The notes under the pieces are model-generated. The model was not told the origin of the DNA. It saw only the letters and a program-made list of their open reading frames with translations, and searched no databases. Of a DNA stretch of 64,000 bases, positions 37,347 to 45,904 are shown in pieces. This stretch comes from a candidate division TM6 bacterium RIFCSPHIGHO2_12_FULL_36_22 (GTDB lineage: Bacteria > Babelota > Babeliae > Babelales > UBA12409), in assembly GCA_001771315.1 (NCBI GenBank), contig METK01000008.1:94624-158623 (forward strand), written 5' to 3'. The position numbers and the translations under genes were made by a program. Position 1 is the stretch's first letter. Each line of letters starts with the position of its first letter.

Positions 37347-38282
37347 ATGAACATTGAAACAAATATCCCATTAAAAGATAAAACATGGTTTCAAACCGGT
37401 GGTCCAGCTCGATATTTTTGTGAACCAACCACCTCCCAAGAATTTCAACAAGCTTTGCAATATGCACATGATAACAATCTAGAGATATTTATTCTTGGTG
37501 TTGGCGCTAACATTCTCGTCAGCGATGATGGCTTTGATGGTCTCGTTATCCGCCCACAACTCAAAGATGTCACCATTACAAAATCGGGTGATGATATTTT
37601 AGTTAAAGCTGATGCTGGCGTTATCATGGCTGATCTTATTAACTATTGTTTTGATAACAACATTCTTGGGTTAGAAGAATTTAGTGGGATTCCAAGTACT
37701 ATTGGCGGTGCTGCATATATTAATCTTCATTATTTTAAGTGTCTTTTCAGTCAACTACTTGTCGAGGCTATAGTAATTGAAAAAGAAACAGGCAAGCTCA
37801 TGACCGTTAATACCGATTGGTTTGAGTATGGTTATAATAAATCCAAACTCCTTGAAGGTAACCATTATCTTGTCTCTGCTACTATTAAGTTAAAAAAAGC
37901 CTCTGATCTTGAAGTTGCATATACACGCGGTAAAAGTGATGAAATCATTCGCTATCGCACCTATCGTTATCCATCAAAAAACACCTGCGGAAGTTTCTTC
38001 AGAAACTTCCATGAACACGAGGTAACTGAAATCAGTAACGGTAAAAAAATGATTCATGTAGCATATTATCTTGACAAACTTGGTATTAAAGGCTGCCTAT
38101 CCCAAGGTGATGCTTGTGTTTCACATCAGCATGCTAACATGCTTGTCAATAGGGGACAGGCGACAACCAATGATATCATAAAGCTTTCACGTTTAATGCA
38201 AGAAAAAGTGAAAGAAAAGTTTGATATTATTCCGCAGCCAGAATGTCAGTTTATAGGATTTAAAGAATATCCATTACTCTAA
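37347..38282 (+). CDS. murB: UDP-N-acetylenolpyruvoylglucosamine reductase MurB
   Basis: 311 residues. FAD/NADPH enzyme that reduces UDP-GlcNAc-enolpyruvate to UDP-MurNAc in the cytoplasm. Motifs: KTWFQTGGPARYF (FAD-binding opening), ILGVGANILVSDDGFDGLVI, EEFSGIPSTIGGAAYINLHYF, TCGSFFRNF (the catalytic Ser that donates a proton) and PQPECQFIGF at the C-terminus with the conserved Glu. The GIPSTIGGAAYINLHYF segment differs from the common GIPGTVGGAV-MNAGAYG form, so it is a less usual MurB subtype. The start follows a terminator closely, and no clear ribosome site is seen. Confidence 0.93.
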   Translation: MNIETNIPLKDKTWFQTGGPARYFCEPTTSQEFQQALQYAHDNNLEIFILGVGANILVSDDGFDGLVIRPQLKDVTITKSGDDILVKADAGVIMADLINYCFDNNILGLEEFSGIPSTIGGAAYINLHYFKCLFSQLLVEAIVIEKETGKLMTVNTDWFEYGYNKSKLLEGNHYLVSATIKLKKASDLEVAYTRGKSDEIIRYRTYRYPSKNTCGSFFRNFHEHEVTEISNGKKMIHVAYYLDKLGIKGCLSQGDACVSHQHANMLVNRGQATTNDIIKLSRLMQEKVKEKFDIIPQPECQFIGFKEYPLL

Positions 38283-38345
38283 TCTCTAGCTTTCGTCTTA
38301 CCCAAAATACTACAGTAATAAAAATAGTTCTTAAATGGGAAAACG

Positions 38346-39059
38346 ATGCGATTTTATAAACTATTACTTGGATTGTTACTTATATCGGCAATTATAGTCA
38401 TTACATATCTTTTTATTCATTATAATTGGCATGGGCATTTTACATTAGCATCGTTTAAAAAACATGCTAACCATTTATATAAATATGTTGAAAATCACTA
38501 TTTCAAATCCCTACTAATATATATTTTGACATATATTGTCATTTCAATGCTACCATTGCCTGGTGATACGTTATTTAACATTGCGGGTGGATATTTATTT
38601 GGTGCATTGCCGGCAACATTGTATATCAATTTTGCTATGACCGTTGCAGCAACGCTGATGTTTTTAATTGTTCGTTATTTTGGAAAAAATTTGTTTAAAG
38701 AAAATAACACCCGCATGATTCTATGGATTCGTAAAGAAATCCAATCACACGGGCATAATTACTTTCTTATGATGCGTCTTATCCCACTAATCCCTACATC
38801 ATTTGTCAATATTGCAGCAGGATTAACAAGTATTCATCTTAAAACATTTATCTGGACAACTTCAGTGGGTTTACTACCTATATCATTTATTCTTGCTTAT
38901 TCCGGACAAAAAATCCGATCAATCAAAAATATACATGACATTTTTTCACCACAGATTATCATCATCTTGATAATATTGATCTTTATAACACTATCGCCGG
39001 TCCTGTTCAGTATTATATTCCGTAAAAAAACTAGCACTTCCCTGAACGAAAAATCATAA
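38346..39059 (+). CDS. VTT-domain (TVP38/DedA-like) membrane protein
   Basis: 237 residues, about six hydrophobic segments. The central VTT (SNARE-associated) domain shows the family pattern: SMLPLPGDTLFNIAGGYLFG (re-entrant region with conserved Pro-Gly), a helix through LIVRYFGKNLF, then FLMMRLIPLIPTSFVNIAAGLTSI with the conserved Arg-Leu-x-Pro and Asn. Such proteins act as lipid scramblases or flippases, including undecaprenyl phosphate in some bacteria. The last 29 bases overlap an interrupted small gene on the opposite strand. Confidence 0.85.
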   Translation: MRFYKLLLGLLLISAIIVITYLFIHYNWHGHFTLASFKKHANHLYKYVENHYFKSLLIYILTYIVISMLPLPGDTLFNIAGGYLFGALPATLYINFAMTVAATLMFLIVRYFGKNLFKENNTRMILWIRKEIQSHGHNYFLMMRLIPLIPTSFVNIAAGLTSIHLKTFIWTTSVGLLPISFILAYSGQKIRSIKNIHDIFSPQIIIILIILIFITLSPVLFSIIFRKKTSTSLNEKS

Positions 39060-39216
39060 ACGCTGCGATTAGTGACATAACAACCGTAAAGATATCAGTT
39101 GGAAGCCATTTATAAACTTAACCTTTCATAAGAAATTCAAACCAAAACACAAGTCCTGCGTTAACCAACATTAAAAAACCAATAAGCATATGTACTGATG
39201 CTAAATGCTTCTTCAT
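39031..39216 (-). pseudogene. Small two-helix membrane protein gene split by in-frame TAA
   Basis: On the minus strand an ideal ribosome site (AAGGAG, 7 bases spacing) precedes an ATG at 39216. 32 codons follow (MKKHLASVHMLIGFLMLVNA..., one membrane helix), then TAA at 39118-39120. The same frame continues without a shift for 28 more codons (VYKWLPTDIFTVVMSLIAAF..., a second membrane helix) to TAG at 39031. The two halves together look like one 61-residue two-helix protein with a single nonsense codon in the loop. It may be a recent pseudogene, or the first half alone may be made. It overlaps the end of the VTT gene by 29 bases. Confidence 0.65.
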
Positions 39217-39282
39217 AATGATCTCCTTAAGAATTGAACTAATAATTTCAGATTCTTAAATAAGTTAGTTTGTTTGTCAACC

Positions 39283-39987
39283 TTATGCAGCTGCATGCTT
39301 ATGCATCTCACAAACCAGGCCTTGCTTTCGCAACTCAATCGCTATTGCATCATATTCTTCTTTACACAAAGAATGTTTTCGTCGCTTTATGTCACCTTCT
39401 GGAGTATCTTTTGCTGGAGTTTGATCTGCAATATCCATCACACAGCAATGGCATGTTGATCTTCTTGCACCTTCGATTTCTGCTCGTTTGGTTGGATGAG
39501 TAAAAAGTTTCCAGCGCAAACAATTTCCTAAAACCATACCTGCTACTTCGCTCACTTTTCTTCCAATCAATCGGGATTTTTCTCTCTTATGATCTATCAA
39601 ACGATCTAGCGTACTTAAGTATACAGCAACACCTAAAATGCCTGAAACACTACAATATACCAAGGTTTGTGGAAAATCGTTTTTATAATTATGTTCATTT
39701 GCATATGCTAATTGATGGTTAATAACACGTCTTTGACCTTTTGATAACACATATAATGCAATCTCTCGGTCCATGGGAGCAGTTTTCTTCCAATCACATA
39801 CTGAAAAATGTCCTAGTTTTTCAGGAAAATGTTTTCCGAACAAATCCATGGCGCCCTCCTCTATTTTTACCTCTTGCCCATTCTCTTCATTATGTTCTAA
39901 TAAATCAATGGTTAAAACTTCATGGCAAAGCGCATCCATCATTGCCAATGATAATACAAATAACGCCAATGGCTTGATAACGTTCAT
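39283..39987 (-). CDS. Exported protein, possibly a degenerate M48-like peptidase
   Basis: 234 residues. Signal peptide MNVIKPLALFVLSLAMMDALC. The segment RRVINHQLAYANEHNYKNDF lies where an M48 peptidase would have a zinc-binding HExxH, and here it reads H-Q-L-A-Y. A hydrophobic stretch and then a THPTKRAEIEGARRS segment follow in the order seen in M48 proteins. Seven cysteines (including CHCC near residue 190) could form disulfides outside the cytoplasm. The relation is weak and inferred; the protein at 36081 shows the same HQLA substitution. Otherwise unrecognised. Confidence 0.5.
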   Translation of the reverse strand: MNVIKPLALFVLSLAMMDALCHEVLTIDLLEHNEENGQEVKIEEGAMDLFGKHFPEKLGHFSVCDWKKTAPMDREIALYVLSKGQRRVINHQLAYANEHNYKNDFPQTLVYCSVSGILGVAVYLSTLDRLIDHKREKSRLIGRKVSEVAGMVLGNCLRWKLFTHPTKRAEIEGARRSTCHCCVMDIADQTPAKDTPEGDIKRRKHSLCKEEYDAIAIELRKQGLVCEMHKHAAA

Positions 39988-40189
39988 AAAACCTTTCGTA
40001 ATACTACGGTGAAATAAGAATAAATGTTAACAATTAGTATAGACCTCACGTTTAAAAAGCCAAGTAGTAAACGATTTGTCACTAAAAAAATGAGAATACG
40101 CAAGCTTTTTAGTCTAATTTTTATTGCTTTTCTTAGAAATTAATCTTCTATATACTAAAAATATATTTTAAAGCTTTTAACTAAAGATT

Positions 40190-40858
40190 ATGGTAAACGA
40201 ATTTATTTTTATAATTCACATTCTTGCAATCAGTATTGGCAATATTGTCGCTCTACGCCTTGGCAAAGAAGCCTTAGTTACTTTTTTGTGCCTTCAGGCT
40301 CTTTTGGCAAATCTTTTTGTTACTAAGCAAGTTTTGTTGTTTGGTCTTTGTGTGACATGTACAGATTCTTTTATTATTGGCTGTGACTTATCTCTAAACT
40401 TACTTCAGGAATATTTTGGTAAAAAAATTGCAAGTAAAACAATATGGATAAGCTTTACTGCATTATTATTTTATTTAGTCATGACTCAAATACAACTTTG
40501 GTACTTGCCAAATTGCTATGATATTATGCACCCTCATTTTCAAATGATATTGGGTATTACACCACGCCTTATTTTTGCTTCACTAACCGCTTACTTAGTA
40601 GCAATTAAAATAGAATATATATTATATCAGTGGCTTAAACAAAAACTTGATGGTCGCTATATTATTTTAAGAAACTATGGTGCCATCATTATTAGCCAAC
40701 TTATTGATACTATTATATTTAGCACACTTGGACTTTGGGGCTATGTTCACTCAGTTTTGCACATCATGGTACTAAGCTATATTATCAAGCTCATAGCACT
40801 TTTTGTCGCCACCCCTTTAGTATTTGCAGGAGCGCGATATTTGCAAAAGGAAATATAA
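40190..40858 (+). CDS. YhhQ-family queuosine-precursor transporter
   Basis: 222 residues with six or so membrane helices. The family pattern is visible: ISIGNIVALRLGK, TDSFIIGCDLSLNLLQEYFGKKIASKTIWISF (the DLxxExYG-like motif with conserved Glu-Tyr/Phe-Gly), and NYGAIIISQLIDTIIFSTLGLWG. YhhQ/QPTR proteins import preQ0, preQ1 or queuine. The tgt gene lies 557 bases downstream on the same strand with one small gene between, which fits salvage of a queuosine precursor rather than full synthesis. No ribosome site is obvious. Confidence 0.8.
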   Translation: MVNEFIFIIHILAISIGNIVALRLGKEALVTFLCLQALLANLFVTKQVLLFGLCVTCTDSFIIGCDLSLNLLQEYFGKKIASKTIWISFTALLFYLVMTQIQLWYLPNCYDIMHPHFQMILGITPRLIFASLTAYLVAIKIEYILYQWLKQKLDGRYIILRNYGAIIISQLIDTIIFSTLGLWGYVHSVLHIMVLSYIIKLIALFVATPLVFAGARYLQKEI

Positions 40859-40910
40859 TTAATATACTAGTATAAGTTAAAGAATATAATATTTTCAAAA
40901 AGGTTGCTTC

Positions 40911-41354
40911 ATGAAAAAACATGTATTATCTATATTACTATTAAGCACGCTTTCTTTATCAACCATTCACTGTGGTGAAGATGAAATACGTGTGTCAATT
41001 TCACAAAGCACACAAACTGATATGAGTGGAGCTTGCTGTGTCGAGGCAGCACAGTTAAAACTTGCACAGCGACGATTAAATTTGGAGCAAGAGCGCCTTA
41101 AGTTAGAAAATGAACGTTTTGACTTTGAAAAACTACGTTTTGCTGCTGAACAACAACGTCTCGATCTTCACGAAAAAGCTGCTCAACTACAAGAAAAATA
41201 TACAAACCTTGAAAACATGTTCAGCATACTTGAGTCATATTCAAGCGAACCTCATGAAACATTAAACGTCGAAGAACTTTTCAATACATTAAGAGACAAA
41301 GCCTTTCTAAGTGTAATAGAAACAGATGACGATAGTTTAGAAGAAAACCAATAA
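40911..41354 (+). CDS. Exported coiled-coil protein, unknown function
   Basis: 147 residues. Signal peptide MKKHVLSILLLSTLSLSTIHC, with an AAAGG ribosome site 9 bases upstream. Residues 45-105 are a continuous Glu/Arg/Leu/Gln-rich helix (RRLNLEQERLKLENERFDFE) with heptad-like periodicity, so very likely a coiled coil; the tail is acidic. It lies between the queuosine transporter and tgt genes, but nothing links it to that pathway. Three cysteines follow the signal peptide (CCVEAAQ). Confidence 0.65.
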   Translation: MKKHVLSILLLSTLSLSTIHCGEDEIRVSISQSTQTDMSGACCVEAAQLKLAQRRLNLEQERLKLENERFDFEKLRFAAEQQRLDLHEKAAQLQEKYTNLENMFSILESYSSEPHETLNVEELFNTLRDKAFLSVIETDDDSLEENQ

Positions 41355-41399
41355 TCTTTTGACCATCTAAAAATCAAGATTAAATCTTATCTTTTTTCA

Positions 41400-41408
41400 T
41401 GCTATACT
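41400..41408 (+). promoter_or_regulatory. Extended -10 promoter at tgt
   Basis: TGC-TATACT with the hexamer at 41403-41408. Transcription about 7 bases further on begins at or next to the tgt ATG (41415), so the message would be leaderless. GAAGG is present but only one base from the ATG, too close to serve as a ribosome site. Confidence 0.6.
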
Positions 41409-41414
41409 GAAGGC

Positions 41415-42560
41415 ATGAAAAATAGTATTACTAAAAACTTTAAGTTTGAACTTATTCATCAATCAAGTCGCTCAAAAGCTCGTGTAGGACGTATTCATAC
41501 CCCACATGGCATTATTGACACGCCTAATTTTGTTGCTGTTGGCACCAATGCAACTCTTAAAGCACTTGATAGTCATACAGCCGATGAACTTGGCTTACAA
41601 CTTATGTTTTGTAATACCTATCATCTGATGGTACAACCAGGTGCTGAGCTCATTAAGCAGGCTGGTGGACTTCATAAGTTCCTCAATAGAAAAAACCCTA
41701 TTATCACTGATTCTGGTGGATTTCAGGTGTTCAGTCTTGCTCAAGGCGATACTAAGGATGAGCTGAAAAGTCGCAACAATAAACAAAATGAAGGCTCTGT
41801 GCTCAAAATTTCAGAAGAAGGAGTTCTTTTCCGTTCTTATCGCGATGGTCGCATGATCCTTCTTACTCCTGAAACCTCCGTTCAAGCACAAAAAGATTTG
41901 GGAGCAGATATCATTATTCCATTTGATGAACTACCACCCTATACCATCTCTCCAGCAAAACTAAAACAATCTCTAGATCGTACACACAGATGGGAAAAAC
42001 GATCTCTCGACGAACATAAACGCAATGTTAACAATCAAGCAATGTATGCAGTTATCCATGGTGGTGTTAATCGAGAAATGCGCAAAGAAAGCTGCGATTA
42101 TCTTGGTAACCTTGATTTTGATGGCTATGCTATCGGTGGAAGTCTTGGTAAGAATCACCAAGAGCTTTTTGAATTGCTTGAATATGTAGTACCAGCGCTA
42201 CCAAACGATAAGCCTAACCACTTACTTGGCATTGGGGATTTGAACTCCATTGAGCAATGTGTTATTGCTGGTATTGATACCATGGACTGTTCACATCCAA
42301 CAAGAGCAGCACGACATGGCGTATTATTTACTAGCCAAGGACAACTAAAACTCCTCAATAGTAGCTACAAACAGGATTTTGGGACAATAGATCCTGAATG
42401 TGAATGTACCACCTGTAAAAACTATTCTCGTGCCTATCTACAACATTTATTCAAGGCAAAGGAAATTACTGCAATGACCTTAGCTACTATGCATAACTTG
42501 CATTATATGATTAAACTAATGAAACAGTTACGAGAAAAAATATTAATGGATCTTATATGA
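41415..42560 (+). CDS. tgt: tRNA-guanine transglycosylase
   Basis: 381 residues. Exchanges guanine for preQ1 (or queuine) at the wobble position of tRNAs with GUN anticodons. Motifs: DSGGFQVFSL (substrate-binding Asp), VIHGGVNREMR, GGSLGKNHQE, MDCSHPTRAARHG with the nucleophilic region, and the zinc site CECTTCKNYSRAYLQHLF. Length is typical. Probably leaderless. Its 3' end overlaps the RNA methyltransferase gene by 4 bases. Confidence 0.95.
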   Translation: MKNSITKNFKFELIHQSSRSKARVGRIHTPHGIIDTPNFVAVGTNATLKALDSHTADELGLQLMFCNTYHLMVQPGAELIKQAGGLHKFLNRKNPIITDSGGFQVFSLAQGDTKDELKSRNNKQNEGSVLKISEEGVLFRSYRDGRMILLTPETSVQAQKDLGADIIIPFDELPPYTISPAKLKQSLDRTHRWEKRSLDEHKRNVNNQAMYAVIHGGVNREMRKESCDYLGNLDFDGYAIGGSLGKNHQELFELLEYVVPALPNDKPNHLLGIGDLNSIEQCVIAGIDTMDCSHPTRAARHGVLFTSQGQLKLLNSSYKQDFGTIDPECECTTCKNYSRAYLQHLFKAKEITAMTLATMHNLHYMIKLMKQLREKILMDLI

Positions 42561-43294
42561 CACCAATTACCTCTCTTAAAAACCCACTGATTCAACAGAT
42601 TAAAAAACTTCACTTCAATAAATATAGACAACAATTAGGCCTCTTTGTTGCTGAAGGCATGCGTACTATTACCACAATGACTGACAATGGCTACAAACCA
42701 GAGCATGTATTCTTCACAGAAGAAACAGCTGATTATCAATCATTTTTTACCGATAGTAAATGCTTACTAGTTCCTGACCACATCATGGGCACTATAAGCT
42801 CCAGTAAAAGCCCTAGCGGAATCTTAGCAATATTTCCCATACCAAAAAAACCTCAAGTTAAAGATTTAAGTTCCGGTTCAGTTTTAGCCCAAATAAGCGA
42901 TCCTGGCAACATGGGGACTTTGATTCGCACAACAGCTGCGATGGGTCTCAAGACTGTAGTTTGTATAGAAAGTGTTGATCCATGGAATCCAAAAGTAATT
43001 CAAGCTTCAGCTGGCACTATTGCTGCGGTAAACATTTTTCAAATTGATTGGCAAACTCTCATACAATACAAAGGAGATCTTACTTTAAGTGCCCTTGTTG
43101 TATCTGGTGGTGAATCACCTGAGGTAATGCCAAAAAATACCCTCATTGTCATAGGTAATGAAGCCACTGGGATTCCAGATAAGTGGATTGCAAAGTGCGA
43201 TCAACGTATTACACTGTCTATGCCGGGTAAAACTGAAAGTTTAAATGCTGCTGTAGCCGGAGCAATAGCTCTTTATTTGCTTGTACAGGCATAA
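42557..43294 (+). CDS. TrmH/SpoU-family RNA 2'-O-methyltransferase
   Basis: 245 residues. The N-terminal substrate-binding part (ITSLKNPLIQQIKKLHFNKYRQ...FVAEGMRTI) and the C-terminal SPOUT knot are both present. Motif 1 is ISDPGNMGTLIRTTAAMG, motif 2 is VIGNEATGIPDKW, and motif 3 is LSMPGKTESLNAAVAGAIALY, which forms the SAM-binding trefoil knot. It probably methylates a ribose in rRNA or tRNA; the target is not visible. Coupled to tgt by ATGA overlap, so two RNA-modification genes share a message. Confidence 0.88.
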   Translation: MTPITSLKNPLIQQIKKLHFNKYRQQLGLFVAEGMRTITTMTDNGYKPEHVFFTEETADYQSFFTDSKCLLVPDHIMGTISSSKSPSGILAIFPIPKKPQVKDLSSGSVLAQISDPGNMGTLIRTTAAMGLKTVVCIESVDPWNPKVIQASAGTIAAVNIFQIDWQTLIQYKGDLTLSALVVSGGESPEVMPKNTLIVIGNEATGIPDKWIAKCDQRITLSMPGKTESLNAAVAGAIALYLLVQA

Positions 43295-43347
43295 CTTTCT
43301 ATACTAAAAAAAAAGCAATGTCGATATGAGTGAAACAGAGAAAAATT

Positions 43348-44631
43348 ATGTCATCTAACTATAAATTATCGTTATCCAGTGCAATTATGATCAATATGAA
43401 TATCATGCTTGGTGCTGGTATATTCCTTAACCCTGTAGTTTTAAGTATCTATGCAGGTGCTTTTAGCCCAGTATCATACTTATTAGTAGGTACCCTTATT
43501 TTACCACTTGCACTCTGTATAACATATTTACTACAAAGCGTTCCCGGGGGCTCATTTTATGATTTTGGTTCCCAAATTAATAAGCTCACTGGTTTTATAG
43601 CAGCTTGGAGCTATTTTATTGGTAAATTAGCATCCGGAGCTCTAATGCTCCATTTCGGCCTTTCCCTACTATGGAAGCTTAATCCTTGTCTCCAAACTAT
43701 GAATATCTTCACATTAGATTTTATCGGAATCATTGTTTTCACCCTCCTTAACCTTCTTGGAATGAAAACAGGAAAACATATTCAATTGGCATTCATAATA
43801 TTTAAAATTATCCCCATTGCATCAATCATCATCGTAGGCCTTTTATCCTTCAAAAGCAGCCAATTTATACCTGTTCATATGGACTTATCTGGCATGACTG
43901 GCATTCTTCCTCTGGTTTTGTATACATTTACTGGCTTTGAAGCAAGTTGTTCATTGTATCGATCAATAGCTGATCCTAAAAAAAATGCCGGCAAATCGGT
44001 TATTTTTGCTTTTTTAAGTGTTTTAACCTTGACCGTGTTATTTCAGCTAGCATTCTATGCTGCTATTAACCCCACATGGCTTTTAAATACGCCTTATTTT
44101 GATGGTTTAAGTCTTTTCTTAAATTCTACAATAAAAGACCCTTCTACAAGAAATATTATTCTTTGGTTACTTCAGACTGGTGTAGGTCTATCTGCCTTAG
44201 GCGGTTCATATGGCATTCTGTTCAGTGTTAACTGGAATCTTTATATTTTAGCACAGGAAAAGCTAACATTCTTTGCTCACCTATTTACCAAACTTAATAG
44301 ATATCATATAGCATGGGCTTGTATCTTAGCAGAGGCTTTCCTATATGCTATGTATTTATATATTTGGCAAGGTTATCAAATCCCGCTTCAGCAGATTGCA
44401 GCGCTAGGATGTACTGTATCTTACACCATAAGCGTTTTAGCCTTTTATCTAAAATCAAGCCAAAAACATTCAATAATAGCCCTCCTAGGTCTCACATCCT
44501 GCTTTCTTCTCTTGATTACAACCCTCAATGGTCTTTATATTCACTCCATAATCCCACTTTTAGGCTATTTATTATTCATTGGTGCCGGTATAGCTATGTT
44601 TTTCTATAAGCAAAAAACAACCTTACAATAA
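43348..44631 (+). CDS. Amino-acid permease, APC superfamily
   Basis: About 427 residues with 12 hydrophobic segments. The opening helix has the APC fold signature: SAIMINMNIMLGAGIFLNP, an unwound Gly-x-Gly-Ile-Phe substrate site. Later come helix 6 (PLVLYTFTGFEASCSLYRSI) and the conserved GMKTGKHIQ cytoplasmic region. It would import amino acids or related amines by proton or substrate exchange; specificity is unknown. A GTG at 43330 gives six more residues; I favour the ATG at 43348 because an AGAGA ribosome-like site lies upstream. Nutrient import fits a dependent lifestyle. Confidence 0.85.
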   Translation: MSSNYKLSLSSAIMINMNIMLGAGIFLNPVVLSIYAGAFSPVSYLLVGTLILPLALCITYLLQSVPGGSFYDFGSQINKLTGFIAAWSYFIGKLASGALMLHFGLSLLWKLNPCLQTMNIFTLDFIGIIVFTLLNLLGMKTGKHIQLAFIIFKIIPIASIIIVGLLSFKSSQFIPVHMDLSGMTGILPLVLYTFTGFEASCSLYRSIADPKKNAGKSVIFAFLSVLTLTVLFQLAFYAAINPTWLLNTPYFDGLSLFLNSTIKDPSTRNIILWLLQTGVGLSALGGSYGILFSVNWNLYILAQEKLTFFAHLFTKLNRYHIAWACILAEAFLYAMYLYIWQGYQIPLQQIAALGCTVSYTISVLAFYLKSSQKHSIIALLGLTSCFLLLITTLNGLYIHSIIPLLGYLLFIGAGIAMFFYKQKTTLQ

Positions 44632-44702
44632 TACGATCAAATGGGTCCTTTTGACCTTTTCTACGTATTATAATAGAATAAAACAAACTGAAAGGTTATA
44701 TT

Positions 44703-45629
44703 ATGAAGAATAAAAAGCTATTTTTAAGCACATTACTCGGTTTATTGACCATATCTGGTTTGTTTGCACAAACTGCAGATAGGGGTAATGCTGCTGTTAT
44801 GACTTCTACGGAAGTTGTAGCTGAATCTGCAGAAGATAACTCTGCACGACAAGCTATTGTAAATGTTGTTTATGCTACACTTAATGCCCATAGTGATAGT
44901 TTAGGTCAAACATTTGCTGATGATTCAACAGAAATTATTACAGAAATGTGGATTGGCCAGCTTGCTGGTACCGCTCTTGGAATTCAACAACAGCTTATCT
45001 CTGATGATGGTACAATCGATTATACTAAATTACCCGAGATGATCTCTCAATTTATTGGTTCAAATTTGATTCTTTTGCCACAAAAAATATCTGAAGTTGC
45101 ACAAGCACAGGTTCAAGCTCTTCAAGAAATTATTTTAGAAGAGATGGATTCTGCTGAAATTGATATGCCAAAACAAGCGCAACAAGATCTTGCTTCTATA
45201 ATGGCTACAGAGATCATCAATAGTACAATTTATGCATATATATTGAGTTTTAAAGGTCCTTCTATGGCAACGATCGCTCTCCATGAAGGCTATAAGGGCA
45301 TGAAAGTTATGGTAACAGAACTTACTAAGCTCAAAAACCAATATGCCAAAATGTCTCTCGATCAGAAATCAATCATTGCAAAACTGAAGCGCCAAATAAA
45401 GGATACTAAACCTGAATTTTGCTTAACGAAGAAAAAACTCGAAAAAGAACTTATAATAGCCCAAGAGCACAAAAAGTATGTTAATAATATTCATACAGCT
45501 CTAGCTATTAAGCTGGGTGTCATCAATAGTGCTGATTGGGTAGCTAATTCTAAATGGACTTGGTTACTCCGATTTACAGCAAAAAATTCTGCTAAGCTTG
45601 GTTATAAAACAATTAAGCTTTTTGTATAA
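44703..45629 (+). CDS. Exported protein, domain B only, modular A/B family
   Basis: 308 residues. Signal peptide MKNKKLFLSTLLGLLTISGLFA, with AAAGG upstream of the ATG. From about residue 55 to the end it is clearly homologous to the C-terminal half of the 46904-48853 protein. Shared features are SLG(Q/E)(T/S)FAD, E(M/L)WIG(Q/H)(L/I)AGT, KLP with I(S/G)(Q/Y)(F/Y)IG, EIIN(S/G)TIYA, LTxLK, and the closing LGV/I(I/V)N(S/T)AxWxAxSKxxWxxRFTAK. It is therefore domain B without domain A. A Lys/Gln-rich helical segment precedes the last hydrophobic part. Function unknown; exported, possibly membrane-associated at its C-terminus. Confidence 0.7.
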   Translation: MKNKKLFLSTLLGLLTISGLFAQTADRGNAAVMTSTEVVAESAEDNSARQAIVNVVYATLNAHSDSLGQTFADDSTEIITEMWIGQLAGTALGIQQQLISDDGTIDYTKLPEMISQFIGSNLILLPQKISEVAQAQVQALQEIILEEMDSAEIDMPKQAQQDLASIMATEIINSTIYAYILSFKGPSMATIALHEGYKGMKVMVTELTKLKNQYAKMSLDQKSIIAKLKRQIKDTKPEFCLTKKKLEKELIIAQEHKKYVNNIHTALAIKLGVINSADWVANSKWTWLLRFTAKNSAKLGYKTIKLFV

Positions 45630-45665
45630 CCTTCGACTAGCTATTAAAAAGTCATCAATCTCCTT

Positions 45666-45869
45666 ATGATCTGGATACCCCGTGCTTCAGCTCGGTGGAA
45701 TCAGTCAATGTATGTATGTTCGTGTGGTTTACAACTTAATACGAATCTCAATGCTTCTCAAAATATAAAAAATATATGGCGTAGGGCCAATGGCTATGCA
45801 TCGGGGCAACCGGTCAACTTGCCCATTGTAACGGATATTCCTTATTCAGTTACAAGCTCCCTTCTTTAG
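45666..45869 (+). pseudogene. TnpB (IS605 OrfB) C-terminal fragment, decayed
   Basis: 67 codons ending in a segment that matches the second half of the TnpB zinc ribbon and the last RuvC motif: YVCSCGLQLNTNLNASQNIK compares with the usual C-x2-C-G-x4-R/D-x-N-A-A-x-N-I. The normal Asp before Asn-Ala-Ala is changed and the first Cys pair and all upstream domains are gone. It is a remnant only and cannot be active. Confidence 0.65.
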
Positions 45870-45884
45870 GTGGGAGTAGTTGAC
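45671..45884 (+). mobile_element. IS200/IS605-type remnant with subterminal hairpins
   Basis: A roughly 210-base island. A hairpin CCGTGC-TTCA-GCTCGG (45680-45695, one mismatch) lies near the left side. The truncated tnpB tail fills the middle. A right-end type structure follows: CTCCC (45857-45861), a 10-base loop region, GGGAG (45872-45876), then TAGTTGAC, as commonly seen just after tnpB in this family. The subterminal palindromes without inverted terminal repeats fit single-strand transposition. Exact ends are uncertain. It may be an internally deleted, non-autonomous copy. Confidence 0.6.
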
Positions 45885-45904
45885 GATTGGACTCAAAAAA
45901 TAAT

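Noticed and set aside
40089-40142. 17-codon signal-peptide-like frame in the divergent promoter gap
   Set aside because: No ribosome site and nothing follows the hydrophobic segment; chance in AT-rich DNA is the simpler reading.
44644-44660. GGTC-CTTTT-GACC small hairpin before TTTT
   Set aside because: Only four base pairs, with competing pairings; too weak to list as a terminator after the permease gene.
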